A stretch of 64,000 nucleotides of DNA from Halobacillus litoralis (GCF_009856355.1 NZ_WMEW01000003.1:1-64000), one strand, 5' to 3'; counted from the first letter of the stretch, positions 35,474-44,470 are shown. A program made the numbers and translations. The notes: generated from the sequence alone by a model not told the origin.

Positions 35474-36673
35474 TCATCCCCCGGCGATCAACTGGGCGAG
35501 CTGTCCACATAGAAGGGCGGCGTATGTTCCGACGACGTTACCCAGTATCCCCATTAAAAGACCGACAGGCGCAAGGGCCGGCTGGAATACGGAGGCTACA
35601 ATCGGTGCAGAACTGGTTCCGCCAATGTTCCCCTGTGATCCGACAGCTACGAAAAACAGCGGAGCACGCAGCAGACGGGCAGCGATGAAAATAAAGAGTA
35701 CGTGTATCGCAAGCCATACTATTCCCATCAGGATGAATTGAGGAGCCTGGACGATATCTACAAGGTTCGCCTGGGCACCAATGGCTGTGAGGAACAGATA
35801 GATCCCCATATACCCAATCTTGCTGGCCCCATAGTATTCAAGCTTCCGGACCTTCGTAAAGGAAAGCAGAATACCGACAGCCGTAATAATCAGGAACGTC
35901 CAAGTCGATGTATTCATGACGTCCGATTTTGGAATGAACGACAAATCCGCAAATAAACGGATCAGGTAGGAACCGGCAAATCCAATGGCAAGAATACCGA
36001 ACAGCTGCGGCAGCTGAAGCGGCTTGGCATTGCGCTCCACATCGGTTGCAATTTCTTCATTGATTCGTTTGATCGTAGAGTTATCAGCCTTGTTCCATTT
36101 GTTGAAACGGTCCTGGAAGTTGGCCAGGGAAATCATGACACCCATCCAGCCAATGCCGACGAGTGTATCAGTCAAAATGATCGGACTTAATATATCATCC
36201 GGGGTGTTAAAGGCAGCCATCATCGCTCCCATGTTACCGGATCCACCGATCCAGCTTCCGGCAAGCGCTCCGACTCCACGCCACGCTTCATCAGGAAGCA
36301 CACCTTGGAACAGGGCGAAAGCAACCGGACCGCCGATGACGACGCCGAGTGTTCCTGCCAGGAAAACGAGGACCGCTTTTCCGCCGAGTTTCAAAGTGGC
36401 CGGAACGTTCGTACTGATCATAAGAAGCAGCAGACCCGCTGGAAGCATATAAGTACTTAAGAAACTGTAAAGGTCTGAACTCTGCGGGATGATGCCGAAT
36501 GTCGTCGACAGCATCGGAAGAAAATACATCCAGATCAACGGCGGCAGATAGCCGAAGAATTTTTTCAGTGGTGCATAGTCAACCGTCGCTAACATGAAGA
36601 CAATGCCGACGATGGCTATTAGATAGGCGAAGACCGCCATAGGCTCTTGTATAAGGGCTTGAGTGAAAATCAT
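35474..36673 (-). CDS. yjcL: DUF819 family membrane protein (YjcL)
   Basis: A 399-residue integral membrane protein with about 12 spans, a conserved GSWIGGSGNMGAMMAAF stretch (about 145-162) and a second VGSQGNIGGTSSAPIVAS stretch near the C-terminal half, which look like paired re-entrant substrate sites of an inverted-repeat transporter. B. subtilis YjcL is uncharacterised. AAAGGAG lies 7 bases before ATG 36673. Confidence 0.85.
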   Translation of the reverse strand: MIFTQALIQEPMAVFAYLIAIVGIVFMLATVDYAPLKKFFGYLPPLIWMYFLPMLSTTFGIIPQSSDLYSFLSTYMLPAGLLLLMISTNVPATLKLGGKAVLVFLAGTLGVVIGGPVAFALFQGVLPDEAWRGVGALAGSWIGGSGNMGAMMAAFNTPDDILSPIILTDTLVGIGWMGVMISLANFQDRFNKWNKADNSTIKRINEEIATDVERNAKPLQLPQLFGILAIGFAGSYLIRLFADLSFIPKSDVMNTSTWTFLIITAVGILLSFTKVRKLEYYGASKIGYMGIYLFLTAIGAQANLVDIVQAPQFILMGIVWLAIHVLFIFIAARLLRAPLFFVAVGSQGNIGGTSSAPIVASVFQPALAPVGLLMGILGNVVGTYAALLCGQLAQLIAGG

Positions 36674-36879
36674 GATGATACTCCTTTTCTGCGTAATCCT
36701 TTGAATTATCAAACAATTTATGGTCTATAAAAGCCACATTGAGGGAGTATAGCACAGGAACCCCCCGTGAGAAATAAAAAAGTTCTGCCATTATTTTTCC
36801 ATTCCAAACTATAAAAAAGCAGCTTCCCACAACGGCGCTTATGTAAACGCTCCCTAGTGAAAAGCCACTTTTGTAAATT

Positions 36880-37341
36880 TTATTTCAATTGTATCAAATG
36901 CCCAAGATGTTCCATAATCTCAGCTGTAAATCTTTGGAGGTGCTCGATATCCTCTTCATTATCCGGGTGCATATCCACTTTCCAAGCTCCAGTCATCCGT
37001 TCACCACCAACGGCTGTTAACCGCTCTTCAAATGTATGGACAGCTTCACAGAACTGTGGGTAAGAGGTATCTCCTGATCCGAAGACAGCAATCCCTTTCC
37101 CCGTCAGATCGATATCTTCCAGATCCTCATAAAAATCTTCCACTTCATATGGCAGATCCCCATCATTCCATGTATAGGAACCCAGAATGACCGCATCGAA
37201 ATCCATCAGGAATCCAGGCTCTATTTCCTCCAGTTCATCCATGTGGATCTTGTGATCCTCTTCCAGACGTTCCTTGATCAGATCAGCCATTTCTTCTGTA
37301 TTGCCGGACATGCTGGCAAAACCTATCAAAATTCGTGCCAT
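36880..37341 (-). CDS. Flavodoxin (YkuN/YkuP-like)
   Basis: A 153-residue FMN electron carrier. The phosphate loop ASMSGNTEEMAD (9-20), the aromatic SYTWNDGDLP (about 55-64) and GSGDTSYPQFCEAV (about 88-101) flavin contacts are complete. It starts 3 bases after the stop codon of an upstream small gene and both are preceded by a Fur-type box, so it is probably induced by iron shortage to replace ferredoxin, as ykuNOP is in B. subtilis. Confidence 0.92.
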   Translation of the reverse strand: MARILIGFASMSGNTEEMADLIKERLEEDHKIHMDELEEIEPGFLMDFDAVILGSYTWNDGDLPYEVEDFYEDLEDIDLTGKGIAVFGSGDTSYPQFCEAVHTFEERLTAVGGERMTGAWKVDMHPDNEEDIEHLQRFTAEIMEHLGHLIQLK

Positions 37342-37344
37342 GGG

Positions 37345-37728
37345 TCACACACCTTTGACGAGTCTGTCTTCAAGATAACCGGAAAACCGAGCGTGGAGAC
37401 CCGCATGGATCCGGAAACTCTGCTCGTCTTTACTTTCCAGTGCCTGATTGATTTTATATGTGTAATAGTTGAGAGCCAGCTGGACATCCATCTTCGTATA
37501 CACAGCCCTTTTGTCGTAAAGATCCTGGACAAACCGGGCGGACATCGGGAATGCGCCCTCTTCGTTCCTGCGCACAAGGACATACCATCCGCGGTTCGCT
37601 ACAGCGTAGGGGTTTTGAACAATATGTAAACGATCTCCCTTTTCAAACCGGATCGTTTGATGACATGAGCACTCGCGACTTCCTTTTTCGTACGTAAAGG
37701 ATTTGACAACAAATAAGCATTCCTGCAT
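37345..37728 (-). CDS. IDEAL-domain-like protein cotranscribed with flavodoxin
   Basis: A 127-residue protein. The N-terminal 75 residues are beta-rich with a CSCHQ motif; the C-terminus (LALNYYTYKINQALESKDEQ then SFRIHAGLHARF) looks like an IDEAL domain, a short helical motif in Bacillus proteins of unclear role. GGGAGAG precedes the ATG. It is the first gene after the Fur-type box and is coupled to the flavodoxin gene. The IDEAL assignment is by eye. Confidence 0.65.
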   Translation of the reverse strand: MQECLFVVKSFTYEKGSRECSCHQTIRFEKGDRLHIVQNPYAVANRGWYVLVRRNEEGAFPMSARFVQDLYDKRAVYTKMDVQLALNYYTYKINQALESKDEQSFRIHAGLHARFSGYLEDRLVKGV

Positions 37729-37767
37729 TGCCTTCTCTCCCTTCCTGATTCACATCTACATCATAAT

Positions 37768-37782
37768 TGATAACGATTATCA
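37768..37782 (-). promoter_or_regulatory. Fur box upstream of the flavodoxin operon
   Basis: TGATAACGATTATCA is a 7-1-7 inverted repeat with one mismatch to the Fur consensus TGATAATNATTATCA. A second weaker half-site overlaps on the right (about 37783-37800). It lies 40 bases before the start codon at 37728, placing the site over the expected promoter. Confidence 0.85.
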
Positions 37783-37921
37783 TTGTCAATGAAAATCATA
37801 CACACAGATTTGCTGTGCGTTCTCTTCGATATGAAACCGGTCTTCCCGCAGCTTCCTTTTCAAGGAACGATTTCCATTAATGTCAAGTTACGCTACACTT
37901 ATATGGATAGGAGGGGTCTTC

Positions 37922-38230
37922 GTGAAATCCATGACACTCATGTTCCTTGAACTCATTCGTATCCTGGTGATGCTCCCTCTCATCGGAGGGCTGCTCTGGT
38001 ATACCGTGTTCGGCCCGCTTTATGAAGTTTTTCAAGTTCCCGAAGGATACCGGGTCATCGGCGCTGCCGGCATCTGGGTCTTTTTGTTTATCTTATACAG
38101 GAACTTCCTCCAATTCACAGGATGGTATAAGGGAAAAGAAAACCGGAAGCTTCCACGCTTAGCTGTGATCAGTCTGACGGTTGTCTCCTTGATCATGACT
38201 GTCGGTCCACTGTTCGCTCGTTTTCTTTAG
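37922..38230 (+). CDS. Small three-span membrane protein
   Basis: A 102-residue hydrophobic protein with spans at about 5-28, 40-60 and 77-98. The GTG at 37922 has GGAGGGG 5 bases upstream; an upstream in-frame ATG at 37880 has none. Not recognised. It is convergent with the UvrD-like helicase gene, and TAR copy C lies between them. Confidence 0.65.
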   Translation: MKSMTLMFLELIRILVMLPLIGGLLWYTVFGPLYEVFQVPEGYRVIGAAGIWVFLFILYRNFLQFTGWYKGKENRKLPRLAVISLTVVSLIMTVGPLFARFL

Positions 38231-38258
38231 GAAATGGAACGGATTGTGTAGGAAGAGT

Positions 38259-38290
38259 AAAAAAAAAGGACACCCACTGCCGGGTATCCT
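38259..38290 (-). terminator. Terminator hairpin beside repeat copy C
   Basis: AGGACACCC/GGGTATCCT arms with one mismatch. Nine A residues on the left give a T-run for minus-strand transcripts coming from the helicase gene through copy C. Confidence 0.75.
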
Positions 38291-38656
38291 CAGCTTGTAG
38301 AGAAACCCCTGTTTCTTTACAAGCTTTTTTCTTTCTTACCGCCAGGAGCGTAAGCTCCCTCCCCTTTCCGCGGACACGGGAGCCCGAGCTTCCTCGCAAA
38401 CCCCACGCTCGGCGATCTCGGACCACTCGTTCTTCCGCAGGAGTGGAAGGGTTTCCGCTCCTTGGGCGTTCTTTAAAATTGAAAAGACCTACCTTCACCC
38501 AGCGCAGCCCATGCCGTTCTTTTGATTCTGCGAACTTGGGCAGGCGGTCTTCCTGACCAAGTCAGCGGAGGGCGTGCCCGCGGCAGGCATCCGCCGATAA
38601 GTGGAACGTGCCCTCTCAACACAACATGCGGACAACTCTAACTGGTTAACTCAGGC
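38291..38656 (+). repeat. Terminator-associated repeat (TAR) copy C
   Basis: About 366 bases between convergent genes. It opens with a 15-base-arm hairpin followed by TTTTTT (38291-38330), which can itself terminate plus-strand transcription. The full left module follows (38338-38503), and then the right module from 38532 to 38651. The middle part present in copy D is missing. The conserved hairpin (38535-38561) keeps pairing through a G-C pair where other copies have A-T. It ends at GGTTAACTCAG, echoing CTCAG at its left edge. Confidence 0.8.
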
Positions 38657-38731
38657 TGATGCAGAAAAGAAGAAGTCCTTCTTTTGAAACAAAGGGATTT
38701 CCCTTTCTGCCTTTGTGAGCCTCTCCTGTAT

Positions 38732-40921
38732 TTACTCTTTTTTCAACAATCCATTCTCCAGACAGAACGCCAGCAGCAGTTCCTTGTATCCGTGTTCCTC
38801 AAATTGAATGCCTATGTGATCCCCGCCGTATTCAGAAATCACGCCTGTACCGAATTTCCGGTGGGACACTTTCAATCCAAGCTCCATATCTTCTTCTTTT
38901 AATAACGACTCGTCCGACAAATCAACAGCCGGGCGGATCGGTGCCTTTTTCTTCTTCGCGCCCTCCGGCTGGATAATGCGGCGGACGTTCATGTGAAAAA
39001 TCGATTCCGTGACCCGCTCGCTGCCTTTATAGTTGTAGGAAAGCAGCTCAAGGTGAGAGCGTGCCCGCGTCATACCAACGTAAAACAATCGCACCGCTTC
39101 CTCCATGGCTGCCTTGTCTTCACTACGATACCGCTCCATATCATCTTTAGATGGAACCACTCCGTTGATAAGATCGATCATATATACGTTATCGTATTCC
39201 AGACCTTTGGCGCTGTGGAACGTGGTTAAAGTCAGCGGCGCTTTATTTTTGTTATGCTTCGACGTCTGAATCAGCCGCTCCAGGTGTTTCAATCTGTCTG
39301 CAAACCCCTTCAAAGAACCAAGACCGTGAGCGATTTCCTCAAGAGTATCAAGAATTCCAAACAAGTGCTCCGCATTAAAACCGAAGTTCTCACACATCTT
39401 CGTCACCGCTTTGTCATAGCCGAGCTTATCGCGGATCATGCGGAGGGCCTTATCAGGCTCCATGCCATTCATTTCATGGAACATCTTTTTTGCCTGGGCC
39501 AGGTTTTTGTCCTGATAGGATGGAATATCCTCTTCCCTCAACAGATCAAAAATAGAGGCTGTGATGGCCGTTCGTTTCAAAAAGGCCATCTGCTTTTTCG
39601 TAATGTAACCGTTGAACTTCGTATGAATCCGCTCCAGAATATCCACCCGCTGATCGTTGTAGCTGAAACGCATAAAGTTCAACATATCCTCAACAATCCA
39701 GTGTTTGAAGAACTTGGCGTCGATATCCTTCATATAAAAATCGATGCCCGCCTTATCCAGCTTGTCTGCCAGTGGAACGGCTGATGAATTGTTCCGGTAC
39801 AACACAGCCGTCTCCTCTTCTGGAGACGCTGTTTTTACAGCTTCTGCGACATAGGTCAGCTGCTGGTCATAGTTACTGAATGTCTGCATCTGGATGGGAG
39901 CATTGGACGGGTTTTCTGTAAACATCTGCTTTGGGTAGCGTTTTTTGTTGCGTTTAATAAACTGATTGGAGGCTTCCACAATTTCCTTCGACGACCGGTA
40001 GTTCTGGGACATCGTCATTACGGTCGCATCCGGGTACACCTTCTCGAATTGCAGCAGCTTCGTTACATCGGACCCCCGCCACATGAAGATCGACTGATCA
40101 TCATCTGCCACGACACATAAATTGTTGTGCGGACGAGCCAGAAGCTCCACGATTTCATGCTGGACTACACTGTTGTCCTGACTTTCATCTGTAAGTACAT
40201 ACTCGAAGCGGCGCTGATACTTTCCAAGCAGTTGTGGATCTTCTAACATAAACTGATGGGCATACGTGAGCATATCGTCAAAGTCAAGCAGGCGTCTGTC
40301 CGGCAGCTGTTGTTTTTTAAACTGTTCATAAGCCTTATAGATATCGGCCGCCCGCTTGACGGTGCAGGAAACCTTCTCCAGCTCTTTCCCTGTAATCATC
40401 CGGTTTTTCACAAAACTGATGTAAGTCATGAGTTCATCCATTTCATCCTCTGACATCTGCTTCTGATGAATGTCCTCATAGATCTTTTTCAAAATAAACT
40501 TTTTGTGGAGCGGTACGTCCGGGCCATGAAAACCCTTTTTGAGTTCTTCATCACTGACACTCCCCTCGACCAGCTGGAAGGCCTCCCCTCTTTTCTGAAG
40601 AGTTTCCCGGACGACTTGAAAAGCAAAGCTGTGAATCGTTGAGAAATGGACTTTTTCGTTTGTGAGAGAGGAGAAAAACCGGTCAAAACGCTCTGACATA
40701 TCCCGGGCGGAGGCTTTACTGAAGGTGATCGCCATGATCCGCTCCGGCTTCACCTTTTTCTCGAGCAGCAGGTAGCCGATCTTCATATTCAGTGTGGTCG
40801 TCTTCCCTGATCCCGGAGAAGCCAGCAGAAGCAGCGGCCCATCTGTGTGAAGGACCGCCTGCTTTTGGACATCATTCAGCTTTACTCCGGTCTGTTGTTC
40901 CATGGTTGTAAAGAAATCCAT
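38732..40921 (-). CDS. UvrD/Rep-like SF1A DNA helicase (YjcD type)
   Basis: A 729-residue ATP-dependent 3'-5' helicase. Motifs: Q motif LNDVQKQAVLH, Walker A ASPGSGKT (34-41), motif Ia AITFSKASARDMSERF, motif II VLTDESQD, motif III VVADDDQSIFMWRG, motif IV QNYRSSKEIV, motif V TFHSAKGLEYDNVYM and motif VI FYVGMTRAR. The C-terminal tail with SHRKFGTGVISE is a UvrD C-terminal Tudor-like motif that binds RNA polymerase in PcrA/UvrD. It is shorter and more divergent than PcrA, like B. subtilis YjcD. Confidence 0.9.
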   Translation of the reverse strand: MDFFTTMEQQTGVKLNDVQKQAVLHTDGPLLLLASPGSGKTTTLNMKIGYLLLEKKVKPERIMAITFSKASARDMSERFDRFFSSLTNEKVHFSTIHSFAFQVVRETLQKRGEAFQLVEGSVSDEELKKGFHGPDVPLHKKFILKKIYEDIHQKQMSEDEMDELMTYISFVKNRMITGKELEKVSCTVKRAADIYKAYEQFKKQQLPDRRLLDFDDMLTYAHQFMLEDPQLLGKYQRRFEYVLTDESQDNSVVQHEIVELLARPHNNLCVVADDDQSIFMWRGSDVTKLLQFEKVYPDATVMTMSQNYRSSKEIVEASNQFIKRNKKRYPKQMFTENPSNAPIQMQTFSNYDQQLTYVAEAVKTASPEEETAVLYRNNSSAVPLADKLDKAGIDFYMKDIDAKFFKHWIVEDMLNFMRFSYNDQRVDILERIHTKFNGYITKKQMAFLKRTAITASIFDLLREEDIPSYQDKNLAQAKKMFHEMNGMEPDKALRMIRDKLGYDKAVTKMCENFGFNAEHLFGILDTLEEIAHGLGSLKGFADRLKHLERLIQTSKHNKNKAPLTLTTFHSAKGLEYDNVYMIDLINGVVPSKDDMERYRSEDKAAMEEAVRLFYVGMTRARSHLELLSYNYKGSERVTESIFHMNVRRIIQPEGAKKKKAPIRPAVDLSDESLLKEEDMELGLKVSHRKFGTGVISEYGGDHIGIQFEEHGYKELLLAFCLENGLLKKE

Positions 40922-41088
40922 ACGTTCGTCCCTTTCTATTCAGGAAAGAAAAAATAGATGGAAAAAGGCCTGCGCCCCTTTTCCATCTACATTTTCCATC
41001 ATCATTGTTGTTCCATTATACCTGCTTCACCCAAACGATTCCAGATGATTTTCTTCCCTCTTTTTACATGAGATGACCGAAGAAGAAC

Positions 41089-41095
41089 CATACTA
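41089..41095 (+). promoter_or_regulatory. Possible SigG-type -10 element
   Basis: CATACTA, matching the forespore SigG -10 consensus, stands 25 bases upstream of the small SASP-like gene. The matching -35 is weak, so this is only a candidate. Confidence 0.35.
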
Positions 41096-41119
41096 ACAGG
41101 GACAAGGAGGTGGAGAACG

Positions 41120-41293
41120 ATGGCGAAGAAAACAAAGAAAAACCAAGCGGAGCAGAAGAACCAAAAAGGGTTTGCTCCAAAACAGGCGGATGTAGAGTTT
41201 TCTGAGGAGTTTGGCAGCGCGGCTGCAAATGAAGCTCATCAGAAAGAAGCGAAAAAAGCCCGCAAATCCAAAAAAGCAAAACAAGATAACTAA
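41120..41293 (+). CDS. 57-residue Lys-rich protein, candidate gamma-type SASP
   Basis: A small gene with AAGGAGG 9 bases before ATG 41120 and a perfect hairpin terminator after its stop. The product is very rich in Lys, Ala and Gln, with few hydrophobic residues, and contains VEFSEEFG, which resembles the EF(A/S)SE site cut by the germination protease in gamma-type small acid-soluble spore proteins. A SigG-like -10 upstream supports forespore expression. Minus-strand frames over the same bases are shadows. Family assignment is tentative. Confidence 0.65.
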   Translation: MAKKTKKNQAEQKNQKGFAPKQADVEFSEEFGSAAANEAHQKEAKKARKSKKAKQDN

Positions 41294-41302
41294 ATGAATG
41301 CA

Positions 41303-41335
41303 GGGGATTTTCCCATTTCAGGGAAAATCCCCTTT
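41303..41335 (+). terminator. Terminator of the small SASP-like gene
   Basis: A 12-base perfect stem (GGGGATTTTCCC and complement) with a 6-base loop and TTT. Confidence 0.82.
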
Positions 41336-41353
41336 CTATTGCTGGAGGTCACT

Positions 41354-42676
41354 ATGAAACGTATAGGTCTACTCACCATATTCATTTTTTTCTTCCTTCA
41401 CACCGGTCCGGTCTCTGCAAGCGTCCTCTATACCGTAAAACCCGGGGACAGTTTATGGAAAATCGCAGATCAGTATGAAACAAGCACCGACGTTTTAAAG
41501 AAAGTCAACGGCATTACGAACGGCGCACGGATTATGCCGGGGCAGTCTGTGATCATCCCGGGAAATACGTATCATGTAACGGACGGAGATACGCTCTGGA
41601 AGGTCGCACGAATGCACCAGACATCGATGGCGAATTTAAAAGAACGGAACAGGTTGACCAGCGACATCATTGTCCCTGGTCAAACCCTGCACATCCCTGA
41701 AAGCAGGAAGAAGCCCATTACAGCAGGGGCGTTTTTCATTCCGGGAAGCCCAGTGAAAAACCAGCAGTCCATCGACTATTATGGGGATTATTTATCTGCC
41801 CTCGGCATGTTCGAATACCGGCCGGATGAGAACGGAACACTCAGCCGGATGAGCGGAGAAGATTCCATCTCACGCACATGGAAGAAAGGCTTGGTCCCCC
41901 ATGCCACCATCACCAATTTAACAGAGGAAGGCTTCGATCCAGACCTGGCCCACCGCCTGCTTTCCAATGAGACGAAACGGAAGGATTTGATTGAGCATAT
42001 TGCCGGACTCGTAGACGAAAAACAGTACAAAGGGGTGATCATCGACTTTGAAAGCCTGCACCAGAAGGACCGATCCCATTTCAATACATTTATCCAAGAT
42101 CTTTCCGGACGTCTCCATAAAATAGGAGGAGAAGTCGGGACTGCCCTGCCGCCCATGACAGGCGCCTACGCCCCGGCCCACCACCAAGCCTACGACTACA
42201 AAACCATCGGTGAGGCTGTCGACTTCGTTTTTCTTATGACGTACAACTGGCACTGGCTCGGAGGTGTTCCCGGCGCGATTGCTCCGATCAAAAAGGTCGA
42301 TGCTGTCATGAACTATGCGGTAACAGCCATCCCAAAAGAAAAAATCTTCTTAGGAATTGCCATGTACGCCTATGACTGGAACACAGCCAAGCCTGAAGAC
42401 GTTAAAGCCTATTCCCAGCAGCAGGCTGTCGATACGGCCGTGGAGCATCAACGCCCGATCCAATATGATTACGAAAAGGGCAGCCCCTGGTTCACCTACA
42501 CCGATCAACAGGGGGATCTCCATGAAGTCTGGTTTGAGGACGCCCGATCGATACTGGCCAAATACCGGCTTGTAAAAAAATACGACATCCAAGGGGTGGG
42601 TGGATGGAAGACAGGCCTTGATTTCCCTCAAGCCGGTTTCCTGCTGAAAGAAGAATTCATCATAAAAAAACGATGA
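41354..42676 (+). CDS. Secreted LysM-GH18 glycosidase
   Basis: A 440-residue exported protein. Signal peptide (1-22), two LysM peptidoglycan-binding domains (about 24-70 and 72-116, YTVKPGDSLWKIA and YHVTDGDTLWKVA), then a GH18 domain (about 125-435) with the catalytic GVIIDFESL. The family includes the SleL/YaaH and YdhD enzymes that cut spore cortex or cell-wall peptidoglycan. The ATG at 41354 has GGAGGT upstream. It may act in spore germination, given the SASP-like gene next to it. Confidence 0.88.
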   Translation: MKRIGLLTIFIFFFLHTGPVSASVLYTVKPGDSLWKIADQYETSTDVLKKVNGITNGARIMPGQSVIIPGNTYHVTDGDTLWKVARMHQTSMANLKERNRLTSDIIVPGQTLHIPESRKKPITAGAFFIPGSPVKNQQSIDYYGDYLSALGMFEYRPDENGTLSRMSGEDSISRTWKKGLVPHATITNLTEEGFDPDLAHRLLSNETKRKDLIEHIAGLVDEKQYKGVIIDFESLHQKDRSHFNTFIQDLSGRLHKIGGEVGTALPPMTGAYAPAHHQAYDYKTIGEAVDFVFLMTYNWHWLGGVPGAIAPIKKVDAVMNYAVTAIPKEKIFLGIAMYAYDWNTAKPEDVKAYSQQQAVDTAVEHQRPIQYDYEKGSPWFTYTDQQGDLHEVWFEDARSILAKYRLVKKYDIQGVGGWKTGLDFPQAGFLLKEEFIIKKR

Positions 42677-42735
42677 GCCGGCACGCTCCCCAGCTATGAT
42701 AAAATGAAAGAATCATAGAGGTAGGAGTGGGATCG

Positions 42736-43911
42736 ATGGACAAAAAAGACATAGCCGGTATCCGGAAACAACTGAAGGTCGACAATGATCTGATGAAGAT
42801 ATCGAATATATTCAACGTCTATATTATGAAAGAATCAACGGACATATATCACCATCAGAGCCAGCCGTTTGAAATGCTGGACCGTGACCAGCAGGAGCTC
42901 TTTATGACCAACTTCAAGAAAGTCCTTACCGGGCAGCTGGACGAGAAGCTGTTCGAGCTGAAATTCAAACAGGAGGCGGAGGACTCCAGTCAGTTCATTC
43001 TGCACCGCGGCCTCTTAAGCCGTAACGTAGAAGACTGGAAACAGGAAATGCTTGCGATGACGGAAAAAATGATCAAGGATCACCCCTATGAGAAGGATGT
43101 CGTCATCACCTTCATCCGCGCCGAATACTTAAAACCGACGAGACGACGCAGTGAAGATTCGGAAGAAAGTGACCGCGATGCGGTATATTCCAACCCGTTT
43201 ATTCTCTGCAGCGTCAACCAGACCGAAGAGCCTAAAAAGGAAATCCAGTTCGACTATGTTGAAAAGGAATTCAAATACAACATCCAGGTCGACCCGGTCA
43301 TCGATTTGAAGCATCCGCTGACAGGATTCATGTTCCCGAGCATTACGGAAGGAACCTCCGACGTCAACCACGTGCTGTACGCTGCCGGTAAAGCCAACGA
43401 ACCGGATTACTGGTTTATCGAAGATGTATTAAACGGCGAAGAAATAATGACAGCGAAAGAAGACAAAGCGGTATTCGAAGAAGTCATCAGGGGTGTCGTC
43501 GGTGACCAGCTGAGTCCTTCAACGCTCGCGAGTGTATACGGTGAAATCAACAAAGTGGTGGAGGAAAATGAGGACGATGCGCCGCCGAAGCTCGACTACC
43601 GCGACGTAGAACGCGTATTGAACCAAAGCGGCGAGCAGGTCGAAGGCGATCAAGTCAAACATGCTTTTCAAATGATTACAGACAACGAAGGATATGAGCT
43701 GAAAGCCAGCAGCATCGTTCCTAAATACAAAACGAAATCGATTAAAATCAACACGAAAGTGGCCAACATCTCCATCAGTCCCCAGGACCTGGAGTTTGTC
43801 AGACAGGTCAACTACAAAGGGAAACGCTGCATCATGATCGAAATTGAAGAAGATGCAGAAATCGACGGATTTAAAATGCTGCCGGAGGCCTTCGGAAACG
43901 AACCCTCCTGA
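42736..43911 (+). CDS. DUF4317 family protein
   Basis: A 391-residue soluble acidic protein. The N-terminus MDKKDIAGIRKQLKVDNDLM and the YIMKESTDIYHHQSQPFEML segment are the family signature. DUF4317 proteins occur in many Firmicutes; their function is unknown. TAGGAG lies 8-9 bases before ATG 42736, and a strong terminator follows the stop codon directly. Confidence 0.8.
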   Translation: MDKKDIAGIRKQLKVDNDLMKISNIFNVYIMKESTDIYHHQSQPFEMLDRDQQELFMTNFKKVLTGQLDEKLFELKFKQEAEDSSQFILHRGLLSRNVEDWKQEMLAMTEKMIKDHPYEKDVVITFIRAEYLKPTRRRSEDSEESDRDAVYSNPFILCSVNQTEEPKKEIQFDYVEKEFKYNIQVDPVIDLKHPLTGFMFPSITEGTSDVNHVLYAAGKANEPDYWFIEDVLNGEEIMTAKEDKAVFEEVIRGVVGDQLSPSTLASVYGEINKVVEENEDDAPPKLDYRDVERVLNQSGEQVEGDQVKHAFQMITDNEGYELKASSIVPKYKTKSIKINTKVANISISPQDLEFVRQVNYKGKRCIMIEIEEDAEIDGFKMLPEAFGNEPS

Positions 43912-43944
43912 AAAAAAGGAGTGGACACACGTGTCCACTCCTTT
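43911..43944. terminator. Terminator hairpin, left copy of a duplicated pair
   Basis: Seven A residues, an 11-base perfect stem (43918-43928 with 43931-43941) and TTT. Almost the same sequence recurs at 44470-44505 beyond repeat copy D. Confidence 0.88.
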
Positions 43945-44470
43945 GGCTGTAGAAAAACCCTGTGTTAACCAGTTAGAGCTGCCCTTTCGTCATGTGAAGG
44001 GTTACTTTTCGCTTATCGGCGGATGCTTGCCGCGGGCACGGCCTCAGCTAACTTGGTCAAGAAACCATTTGACCAAGTGGATCTTCGGCTCGCGCTGTTC
44101 CCGCAGGCGTCACCGCCGAACGCTCCTCGTGCCGACGTTAGAATATATAGGAGAGAGGTTGTGCACTAAGCAGGTTCGCTGATTCAAAAGCACGGCACGG
44201 GCTGCGCACTTGCCGCGTGCATGGAAAAGAAAAAGGGAAAGCACAGTCGCTGATGACGACTGCCTGCCGGAATATGAAAAAGACTGCCCACCATCCATCA
44301 AGGGTGTGCTGGGTGAAGCGTCTTTTTCGATTTTAAAAGAACCCCCAAGAAGCGGTGCCCTTTCCACTCCTGCGGAAGAACGAGTGGGCCGAGATCGCTG
44401 AGCGTGGGTTTTGCGAGGAAGCTCGGGCGCTCGTCCGCGGAAAGGGAAGGGGCTTACGCTCCTGGCGGTA
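43945..44470 (-). repeat. Terminator-associated repeat (TAR) copy D, fullest copy
   Basis: About 525 bases in the opposite orientation to copies A-C, between convergent DUF4317 and galE. Reading the minus strand: left module (44469-44308), a long internal hairpin flanked by A5 and T5 (about 44328-44276), a middle part, and the right module (about 44133-43967) with the conserved hairpin (44077-44052) ending in CTCTAACTGGTTAAC. It is flanked by two copies of the host terminator. Overlapping frames on both strands in this stretch do not carry ribosome sites or known domains. Confidence 0.82.
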
